A stretch of DNA of 6,561 nt, from assembly GCA_002391525.1 (NCBI GenBank), contig DGFE01000153.1, forward strand, positions 1 to 6,561, written 5' to 3'. Each line of letters begins with the position of its first letter. Positions within the stretch are counted from its first letter, which is position 1. The position numbers and the translations under genes are program-made. Positions 1 through 5,185 of this stretch are shown piece by piece. The notes beneath the pieces are model-generated. The model worked only from the letters and a program-made list of their open reading frames with translations. It was not told the origin of the DNA and did not search any database. Source of the DNA: Competibacteraceae bacterium UBA3908. Its GTDB lineage: Bacteria > Pseudomonadota > Gammaproteobacteria > Competibacterales > Competibacteraceae.

Positions 1-27
1 CCCACCCCCAAGCACCCCCCCCGCCCC

Positions 28-645
28 ATGCCCCAGCCCGATCGTGCCCGCCCCATCGCTCTCGCCGGCATCCTGCAAACCGTCGATCTGGCGCGCGGCA
101 CCGCCCGGCGCGGACAAGCCAATCCCGAGGATGTCGATACCTGCCTAAGCAGCCTGCTCAAGATCGACGCGATCAGCAGCAGCGACGTCTACGGCGGCAT
201 CGACCGCCTACGTCCCGGTCTGCGCCTGCTGGAACTACAGCTCAGCAACCCCCGCGATCTGGAATTGACCCGTTACGCGGTCGCCCTGCTGAGCCTGGAA
301 CGCAAGCTGTCCCGACGGGTCGACCTGCTGCGCGCCATTGGCGCCGGTCTGGAAGAGATCATCTGGAATCTGCCCCATTTTCCGGTCAGCCACGGCAACA
401 CCGTCGCCCGCTTCGCGGATATCTACCTGAAAAACATCAGTACCCTGTCGCCGCGCATCATGGTCAACGGCGCGCAGATTCACTTGAACAATCCCGACAA
501 CGCCAATCGAATCCGCGCATTGCTGCTGGCCGGTATCCGTGCGGCGACCTTATGGCGGCAAAGCGGCGGCAGTCGGCTGACCCTGCTGCTGCGGCGCAAT
601 CCCCTGCTGCGGGAAACCCGCTCGCTGCTGGCCAGCGTCGCGTGA
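28..645 (+). CDS. hflD: HflD family protein (high frequency lysogenization protein homologue)
   Basis: 205 residues, close to the roughly 213 of E. coli HflD (YcfC). In E. coli HflD is a peripheral inner-membrane protein that affects stability of the phage lambda CII protein; its normal cellular role is poorly defined. Stretches matching the remembered E. coli sequence are the N-terminal IALAGI (residues 10-15), ELTRYAVALLSLERKL (79-94), SPRI (141-144), and the best-conserved block from IRALLLAGIRAA (162-173) through LWRQSGG to RRNPLL (189-194). The protein looks all-helical with no signal peptide or membrane span. The start gives exactly the E. coli spacing to the ALAG motif (14 residues), so it is favoured although the 27 C-rich bases before it show no Shine-Dalgarno sequence and no in-frame stop. 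In many relatives the gene lies between mnmA and purB; here the downstream neighbour is convergent relA, and the upstream neighbour is outside the window. Confidence 0.93.
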   Translation: MPQPDRARPIALAGILQTVDLARGTARRGQANPEDVDTCLSSLLKIDAISSSDVYGGIDRLRPGLRLLELQLSNPRDLELTRYAVALLSLERKLSRRVDLLRAIGAGLEEIIWNLPHFPVSHGNTVARFADIYLKNISTLSPRIMVNGAQIHLNNPDNANRIRALLLAGIRAATLWRQSGGSRLTLLLRRNPLLRETRSLLASVA

Positions 646-655
646 ATTCCCCGCT

Positions 656-2800
656 TCAGTGTTTTCGATACGCCTCCACGATGTTGGGCAACTGACCGAT
701 TTTGTCGAGCACCCGGCTGAGTTGCACCACGTCGGTGATTTCCACGGTCAGTCCCATGCGGGCGATGGACGTTTCCTTGTCGGTCAGGGTGTTCGCCCCC
801 AGCACGTTGACCTGGTCGTTGGCCAGAATCGAGGTGATGTCGCGCAACAGCCCGGAACGGTCATGGGCGACGATCATGATGTCCACCGGATACGTGGCCG
901 GCGTCTCGCCCCAGCCCACCTCGATGACGCGCTCGTGATGCTGGCTGGCCAGCCCCAGAAAATTTCTGCAATCCTGGCGATGGATGGTCACGCCGCGCCC
1001 CTGGGTCAGATAGCCGGCAATCGGCTCGAACGGCGCCGGCTGACAGCAGTGCGCCATTTGGGTCAGCAATCGGCCGACCCCGCGGATCCGCACGTCGTCC
1101 TTACCCGGTTCGGTGGATTTGGGCCTGCGCAGGGTCGGCAGGCCCTCTTCCGTCGCGAGCGGCGCGGGCAGGAGATCTTGAATCCGAGCCACCACCTGCG
1201 CCGTCGTCAGCGCGCCGTGACCGATGGTCGCGAACAAATCCTCCGGCTTGGGGAACCCGAGCCGGTCGGCCACCTTCTCCAGCTTGAGATGCCGGATGCC
1301 CAGCCGCTGGAATTCGCGCTCCAGGGCGGTTCGTCCGGCGACGATGCTTTTGTCCTGATCCTGTTGGATGAACCATTGCCGGATCTTGGCCCTGGCCCGG
1401 TTGGTCTTGACGTAGCCCAGATGCGGACTGAGCCAGTCGCGGCTGGGCCCTCCGGTCTTGGCCGTCAGGACGTCCACCTGCTCGCCGTTCCTGAGTTCGT
1501 AGGTCAGCGGCACGATGCGACCGTTGACCTTGGCGCCCCGGCAGCGGTGTCCCACCTCGGTATGGATGTGATAGGCGAAATCCAGGGGCGTGGCGCCCTG
1601 GGACAATTCGACGATGGCGCCCTTGGGTGTGATGGCATAGACCCGATCCTGAAACGCTTCGGCCTTGAACCGCTCCAGCAGGTCGCCATCGTCGGCCTCT
1701 TCGTCCCGGTACTCCAGCATTTGCCGTAGCCAGGCGATCTGCCGTTCGGCCGCATCGCCCGGCCCCTCGCCGCCCTCCTTGTAGCGCCAGTGGGCGGCAA
1801 TACCCAGCTCGGCATGCTGGTGCATGGCGAACGTTCGAATCTGCACCTCCACCGCCCGGCCTTCCGGCCCCACCACCGCCGTATGCAGCGACTGATAGCC
1901 GTTGGGTTTGGGGTGGGCGATATAGTCGTCGAACTCCCGGTGAATATGGTTCCAATGGGTATGCACCACGCCGAGCGCGGCATAGCAGTCGTTCACCGTC
2001 TCCACCATCACCCGCACCGCCCGCACGTCGAAAATCTGCTCGAAGGACAGCTTCTTGCGCTGCATCTTCCGCCAAATACTGTAGATGTGCTTGACTCGGC
2101 CGCTGACCTCGGCTCCGATGCCGGCCCGGCGCAAATGACTCCGCAGTTCCTCCATCACGCGGGCGATGTAGCGCTCCCGGTCGGCTCGACGTTCATCGAG
2201 CGCGGCGGCGATTTGTTTGTAGGCCGCCGGCTCCAGATAGCGCAGGGCCAAATCCTCCATTTCCCACTTGATGCGACCGATGCCCAGCCGGTTGGCCAGG
2301 GGGGTGAAAATGTCCAGCGTTTCCTGGGCGATGCGCCGTCGTTCCTCGGCCGCCATCGGTCCAAGCTGGCGCAGGGTGTGCAACTGCATCGTCAGCTTGA
2401 TGAGTACGACCCGCACATCCTGGGCCATCGCCAGCAGCATTTTGCGCAGGCTTTCCAACTGGCGGCCGGCGTGCCGGCTGCTTTGGTGCAGTTCGCCGAT
2501 GGCATCGAGCTTGGTGATACCATCCACCAGCCGCGCGATGGTCGCGCCAAACTCCTCTTCGACCCGCCTGAGCCTGATCTGTCCGGTTGCCACCGATTCA
2601 TGCAGGAGCGCGGCGACCACCACGTCATGATCCATGCCCAGATCGGCCAGCAAATCGGCGACCGCCAAATCCGGTTCACCGCTCAGGGCGTAAGCGTCCC
2701 TGACGATCTCGACCTGAGCCGCCGACCAGTGGACTTGCAGAGTATCCAGCCATGTATCGAAATCCGCGCCGGCCAGCGCGGTTTGCCTGGAACTGACCAT
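656..2800 (-). CDS. relA: GTP pyrophosphokinase RelA, (p)ppGpp synthetase of the stringent response
   Basis: 714 residues from the chosen ATG, close to E. coli RelA (about 744). It makes pppGpp/ppGpp from ATP and GTP or GDP on stalled ribosomes. Domains: degenerate HD hydrolase (about 25-190); synthetase (about 230-340) with KHIYSIWRKMQ, D258 in FDVRAVR, EFDD (289-292), NGYQSLH (300-306) and E318 in VEVQIRT; TGS (387-448); zinc-finger domain with HCC (584-586) and H607/C611; C-terminal ACT (about 638-705, DRSGLLRDI). The acidic EFDD, instead of the RxKD of bifunctional Rel/SpoT, marks a dedicated synthetase. The hydrolase has lost three metal-site positions: the first His is absent (EPDLAVA), HD is HE (67-68), and the Asp of the ADRLHN motif is Met (138). 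An ATG 13 codons further upstream (2839) is open, but the E. coli N-terminus MVAVR aligns with MVSSR here. Convergent with hflD; 202 bases downstream of the cytochrome gene on the same strand. Confidence 0.96.
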   Translation of the reverse strand: MVSSRQTALAGADFDTWLDTLQVHWSAAQVEIVRDAYALSGEPDLAVADLLADLGMDHDVVVAALLHESVATGQIRLRRVEEEFGATIARLVDGITKLDAIGELHQSSRHAGRQLESLRKMLLAMAQDVRVVLIKLTMQLHTLRQLGPMAAEERRRIAQETLDIFTPLANRLGIGRIKWEMEDLALRYLEPAAYKQIAAALDERRADRERYIARVMEELRSHLRRAGIGAEVSGRVKHIYSIWRKMQRKKLSFEQIFDVRAVRVMVETVNDCYAALGVVHTHWNHIHREFDDYIAHPKPNGYQSLHTAVVGPEGRAVEVQIRTFAMHQHAELGIAAHWRYKEGGEGPGDAAERQIAWLRQMLEYRDEEADDGDLLERFKAEAFQDRVYAITPKGAIVELSQGATPLDFAYHIHTEVGHRCRGAKVNGRIVPLTYELRNGEQVDVLTAKTGGPSRDWLSPHLGYVKTNRARAKIRQWFIQQDQDKSIVAGRTALEREFQRLGIRHLKLEKVADRLGFPKPEDLFATIGHGALTTAQVVARIQDLLPAPLATEEGLPTLRRPKSTEPGKDDVRIRGVGRLLTQMAHCCQPAPFEPIAGYLTQGRGVTIHRQDCRNFLGLASQHHERVIEVGWGETPATYPVDIMIVAHDRSGLLRDITSILANDQVNVLGANTLTDKETSIARMGLTVEITDVVQLSRVLDKIGQLPNIVEAYRKH

Positions 2801-2806
2801 ATGCAT

Positions 2807-2811
2807 CCCCC
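2807..2811 (-). promoter_or_regulatory. Weak G-rich ribosome binding site of relA
   Basis: A run of five G residues on the minus strand ends six bases before the ATG at 2800. It is not a canonical AGGAGG but is suitably placed for that start. It directly abuts the alternative in-frame ATG at 2806, which argues for the 2800 start. Confidence 0.35.
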
Positions 2812-2942
2812 GAACACACCCCAGTAAGGAATACCACACCCGGCGCCGGAAGTTCGGCGGGGCGGAGGACGGGGAATTCAGCGGACAGAGCTTGAATTTG
2901 GAATTTTGATAGCGGGATTTTTAATGCAGAGTTCAGCCGGCA

Positions 2943-2987
2943 TCGCGCCCTCTCCCGGCATGGCGAGAAGGGCTGATGGCGGCGCGA
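2943..2987. repeat. Nested imperfect inverted repeat between cytochrome gene and relA
   Basis: The outer arms TCGCGCC (2943-2949) and GGCGCGA (2981-2987) are perfectly complementary. A second stem can form from GCCCT+CTC (2947-2954) and GAG+AGGGC (2965-2973) with one bulged base, partly overlapping the outer arm. It begins 16 bases after the cytochrome stop codon, so it may mark the 3' end of that transcript, but no U-tract follows on the minus strand, so it is not a standard intrinsic terminator. The CCCTCTCCC-type core resembles GC-rich dispersed repeats common in proteobacterial intergenic regions; whether this one is repeated in the genome cannot be seen. Confidence 0.4.
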
Positions 2988-3002
2988 GGGAGACGGCCCC
3001 GG

Positions 3003-3398
3003 CTAGTTGTTCTTGGCGCCCTGATCCACCCACTTACGGATCAGGACCAGTTGATCCTCCGGCAGCTTCACCTTGCCATGCGGCATCTGAATGGAGGGGT
3101 CCACACCGGGACGGCCTTCGATCAGCCGGTTCAGGCTGCTGTTGAGGCTCTGACCGGGAATGATGACGGGACCCATCTTGGTGCCCTTCATCAACTCCTC
3201 ATAGGTGCTCACCGCCAGGCCAGTCTTCTGGTAGCCCTCGCCATCGGGCGGGGTATGGCACTCCGCACAGCTCGCCTTCAGAATCGGAAGCACGTCCTTC
3301 TGGAAGCTCACCGGCTTGTCCGGCTGTTCGCCGGAACAACCCGCCAGCACGCCCAGCCCCAAAACCAACGCGGATGCAAGCAGTTTACGAGAGTTCAT
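3003..3398 (-). CDS. Monoheme c-type cytochrome domain lipoprotein
   Basis: 131 residues. The N-terminus has two basic residues, a hydrophobic stretch and a lipobox LAGC with the lipidated cysteine at position 21; Ser follows, which under the +2 rule of enteric bacteria favours the outer membrane. The mature part starts with a short linker, then FQKDVLPILKASCAECH: the heme c site is C44-x-x-C47-H48. M105 in the IQMP motif near the C-terminus is the likely distal heme ligand. The V-PIL-x-C-x-x-CH pattern resembles the Planctomycete-type cytochrome C (PSCyt1-like) domain, found alone in many proteobacterial lipoproteins. The start at 3398 is chosen because AAAGGGC lies five bases upstream and the signal peptide begins there; in-frame ATGs at 3419 and 3503 would add a polar extension before it. 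Divergent from the sqr gene. The exact electron partner is unknown; a role in sulfide-linked electron transfer is only suggested by position. Confidence 0.88.
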   Translation of the reverse strand: MNSRKLLASALVLGLGVLAGCSGEQPDKPVSFQKDVLPILKASCAECHTPPDGEGYQKTGLAVSTYEELMKGTKMGPVIIPGQSLNSSLNRLIEGRPGVDPSIQMPHGKVKLPEDQLVLIRKWVDQGAKNN

Positions 3399-3403
3399 GG
3401 ATC

Positions 3404-3410
3404 GCCCTTT
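3404..3410 (-). promoter_or_regulatory. Ribosome binding site of the cytochrome lipoprotein gene
   Basis: AAAGGGC on the minus strand lies five bases before the ATG at 3398. It decides that start over the longer in-frame options at 3419 and 3503. Confidence 0.65.
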
Positions 3411-3454
3411 TGAATGCATTTTAGACGGGTTATCGAGGAATATGGATGGTACGA

Positions 3455-3468
3455 TGATAATCTTATCA
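3455..3468. promoter_or_regulatory. Perfect palindrome TGATAA-TC-TTATCA, possible operator
   Basis: Six-base arms around a two-base centre, placed 57 bases upstream of the cytochrome start and 168 bases upstream of the sqr start, in the AT-richest part of the divergent region. A further TTATC half-site lies at 3430-3434. It resembles a Fur-type 7-1-7 palindrome with one base missing, and does not have FNR spacing. The size and symmetry suit a dimeric repressor or activator, but the regulator cannot be named. Confidence 0.35.
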
Positions 3469-3551
3469 GACTCCGGTGACACGGGGATGCCAGCGCAAGG
3501 CAAATCCTCTGCCCGGAGTTCTCGCCACGACCCGGCCAGGTTGATCTATAG

Positions 3552-3588
3552 TTGAATTTGAATGAGCCGAAGTCGTTGGCGAATTCAA
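3552..3588. repeat. Spaced inverted repeat TTGAATT...AATTCAA upstream of sqr
   Basis: The seven-base arms at 3552-3558 and 3582-3588 are perfectly complementary and separated by 23 bases, ending 48 bases before the sqr start codon. The left arm is also part of a tandem TTGAAT-TTGAAT. A TATAGT hexamer lies just before it (3547-3552) without a recognisable -35 partner. It could be a regulator site or chance in an AT-richer stretch. Confidence 0.25.
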
Positions 3589-3604
3589 CGCGATACGCGG
3601 TCGG

Positions 3605-3624
3605 CGAACCCCCAGGCGGGTTCG
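3605..3624 (+). promoter_or_regulatory. GC-rich hairpin abutting the sqr Shine-Dalgarno sequence
   Basis: CGAACCC (3605-3611) and GGGTTCG (3618-3624) form a perfect seven-base-pair stem with a six-base loop in the sqr mRNA leader. The last stem base is the first G of the GGGAGGA ribosome binding site. It could protect the mRNA 5' end or modulate initiation. No U-tract follows, so it is not a terminator. Confidence 0.4.
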
Positions 3625-3630
3625 GGAGGA
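3624..3630 (+). promoter_or_regulatory. Strong ribosome binding site of sqr
   Basis: GGGAGGA is followed by a six-base A-rich spacer and ATG at 3637. It fixes the start there rather than at the in-frame ATG at 3562, which would add 25 residues ahead of the nucleotide-binding motif. Confidence 0.85.
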
Positions 3631-3636
3631 GCAAAA

Positions 3637-4908
3637 ATGGCTCACATCGTCGTCATGGGCGCGGGCATAGGGGGTCTCCCGTTCGTTTACGAGGCCCGGG
3701 AAAAACTGGGCAAGACCCACGACATCACGGTTGTCAACACCAGCGAGGAATTTCAGTTCGTCCCGTCCAACCCCTGGCTGCTGGTCGGCTGGCGTCGGCG
3801 CGGCGATATCGCGTTCCCTGTCGGTCCCCATCTTGAAAAAAGAGGCATCCATTTCATCGGCCGGCCGGTCATTCACATCGACGCCGAGCACAACCGGGTC
3901 ACGGTGCAGGGTGGACAGACGCTCGATTATGACTATCTGGTCATCACCACCGGCCCCAAGTTGGCCTTCGACGAGGTGCCGGGCACGGGCCCCCTCGACG
4001 GCCACAGCCATTCGGTCTGCACCGTGGATCACGCCCAGATCGCCCACGACGCTTATGAACAATTCTGCGAAGCCCCCGGCCCGCTCGTGGTGGGGGCAAT
4101 GCCCATGGCCAGTTGCTTCGGACCGGTCTACGAAAGCGCCTTCATCATCGATGCCGACTTGCGCAAGCGCAAGCTGCGCAGGCACGTGCCGATGACCCTG
4201 GTCACCAGCGAACCGTACATCGGCCACATGGGGCTCGGCGGGGTCGGCGATTCCAAGGGCTTGCTGGAATCGGAGCTGCGCAACCGGCATATCCGGTGGA
4301 TCACCAATGCCAAAACCACCCGGATCGAACAGGATCACGCCCGCGTCGAGGAATACAACGAACGCGGCGAAGTGGTCAAGGAGCATCAGGTACCCTTCAA
4401 ATTCGCCATGACCTTGCCCGCCTTCCGGGGCGTGGACCCGGTTGCCGCCGTACCGGGACTGTGCAATCCACGCGGCTTCGTGCTGATCGACGCCCAGCAG
4501 CGCAACCCCAAATACCGCAACATCTTCGCCGCCGGCGTGTGCGTGGCGATTCCGCCGGTCGAAGCCACGCCGGTACCCACCGGCGCTCCCAAAACCGGCT
4601 ATATGATCGAATCCATGGTATCGGCCATCGTCCAGAACATTCAGGCTGATTTGGCCGGTAAGCCCGCCACCGCCAAGGGCACCTGGAACGCCATCTGCCT
4701 CGCGGACATGGGCGACACCGGCGCGGCCTTCGTGGCCCTGCCCCAGATTCCGCCGCGCAACGTCAACTGGTTCAGGAAGGGCAAGTGGGTCCACTATGCC
4801 AAGATCGCCTACGAAAAATACTTCATTCGCAAAATCAGGCTCGGCGCAGCGGAGCCGATCTATGAAAAATACATTCTCCGACTGCTGGGGATCGAACGGC
4901 TGGAATAA
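3637..4908 (+). CDS. sqr: Sulfide:quinone oxidoreductase (type I, FAD-dependent)
   Basis: 423 residues; oxidises sulfide to polysulfide or sulfur and reduces membrane quinone. The remembered Acidithiobacillus ferrooxidans SQR (about 434 residues) aligns almost end to end. Visible features: N-terminal FAD-binding GAGIGG (8-13) after MAHIVV; EFQFVPSNPW (38-47); TTGPKLAF (104-111); all three redox cysteines, C128 (SVCTVDH), C160 (ASCFGP) and C354 (NAICLADMGD); SEPYIGHMG (191-199, His197); PVPTGAPKTGYMIESMV (312-328), expected near flavin and quinone; and a C-terminal stretch rich in aromatic and basic residues (EKYFIRKI...YEKYILRLLGI, about 393-419) of the kind that anchors SQR monotopically to the membrane. 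There is no signal peptide, as in other SQRs. The start matches the A. ferrooxidans N-terminus. Divergent from the cytochrome lipoprotein; glgB follows after 277 bases and is probably a separate unit. Flavocytochrome c and type II NADH dehydrogenase are less likely because the three-cysteine pattern is complete. Confidence 0.96.
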   Translation: MAHIVVMGAGIGGLPFVYEAREKLGKTHDITVVNTSEEFQFVPSNPWLLVGWRRRGDIAFPVGPHLEKRGIHFIGRPVIHIDAEHNRVTVQGGQTLDYDYLVITTGPKLAFDEVPGTGPLDGHSHSVCTVDHAQIAHDAYEQFCEAPGPLVVGAMPMASCFGPVYESAFIIDADLRKRKLRRHVPMTLVTSEPYIGHMGLGGVGDSKGLLESELRNRHIRWITNAKTTRIEQDHARVEEYNERGEVVKEHQVPFKFAMTLPAFRGVDPVAAVPGLCNPRGFVLIDAQQRNPKYRNIFAAGVCVAIPPVEATPVPTGAPKTGYMIESMVSAIVQNIQADLAGKPATAKGTWNAICLADMGDTGAAFVALPQIPPRNVNWFRKGKWVHYAKIAYEKYFIRKIRLGAAEPIYEKYILRLLGIERLE

Positions 4909-5007
4909 ACCCAACAGGCGCGGGAAAAAACCGGGCGGCCTGCCTTCCCGTGCCTCCATTGCACGATGATATCCTTACGGACAATCCTACCTTAGGCGAT
5001 TCGGCGT

Positions 5008-5013
5008 TATACT
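5008..5013 (+). promoter_or_regulatory. Possible -10 element of a glgB promoter
   Basis: TATACT sits in a short AT-rich patch (about 5007-5024) in otherwise GC-rich DNA, between sqr and glgB. No acceptable -35 hexamer is found at 16-18 bases upstream and there is no extended TGn, so a promoter here would need an activator or another sigma factor. It is the best candidate in the gap. Confidence 0.22.
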
Positions 5014-5093
5014 AAAGATAAATTGGCGCACACGGCGCTTGATGCCCGGCCCCAGACGCCTGCCATTAACCCCAATGCCAGACAATGCCGCGA

Positions 5094-5121
5094 CGCTGGT
5101 GACATCATCAGCGGGTTTTTT
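5094..5121 (+). terminator. Rho-independent terminator-like hairpin between sqr and glgB
   Basis: CGCTGGTG (5094-5101) and CATCAGCG (5106-5113) form an eight-base-pair stem with one G-U pair and an ACAT tetraloop, followed by GG and six T residues (5116-5121). This fits an intrinsic terminator for transcripts from sqr. It lies only 64 bases before the glgB start and about 185 after the sqr stop, so it could instead sit in the glgB leader. Confidence 0.65.
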
Positions 5122-5173
5122 GCGGTCTGGAGCGTCAACCGCCGTCGGGCATGGCCATAACCGTCAACACAAC

Positions 5174-5177
5174 AGGA
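5174..5177 (+). promoter_or_regulatory. Ribosome binding site of glgB
   Basis: AGGA is followed by an eight-base A-rich spacer and GTG at 5186. No in-frame ATG lies just upstream, so this site supports the GTG start. Confidence 0.6.
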
Positions 5178-5185
5178 CGAAAAAC

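Noticed and set aside
659..2827. Two long open frames (356 and 345 codons) on the plus strand opposite relA
   Set aside because: relA is recognised over its full length on the other strand; these translations show no domain and no plausible ribosome binding site.
2801..2839. Longer relA start at 2839
   Set aside because: The extra 13 residues have no counterpart in E. coli RelA, whose N-terminus aligns with the ATG at 2800.
2906..3145. Small plus-strand open frame overlapping the cytochrome gene
   Set aside because: No ribosome binding site or recognisable protein; it runs antisense into the 3' part of the conserved cytochrome gene.
3455..3468. FNR or complete Fur box
   Set aside because: The half-site spacing does not fit FNR (TTGAT-N4-ATCAA), and one base is missing relative to the Fur 7-1-7 symmetry, so no regulator is assigned.
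3541..3552. Sigma-70 promoter for sqr from TTGATC and TATAGT
   Set aside because: The two hexamers are adjacent with no spacer and no other -35 sequence lies at 16-18 bases from TATAGT.
3562..3636. Longer sqr start at 3562
   Set aside because: It would place 25 Arg- and Ser-rich residues ahead of the FAD-binding motif; the strong GGGAGGA site and the A. ferrooxidans N-terminus support 3637.
3466..4959. Long open frame of 497 codons on the minus strand opposite sqr
   Set aside because: It mirrors the GC-rich codon pattern of sqr, which is conserved along its whole length, and its composition (Gly, Asp, His and Val rich, no recognisable domain) is typical of an antisense shadow.
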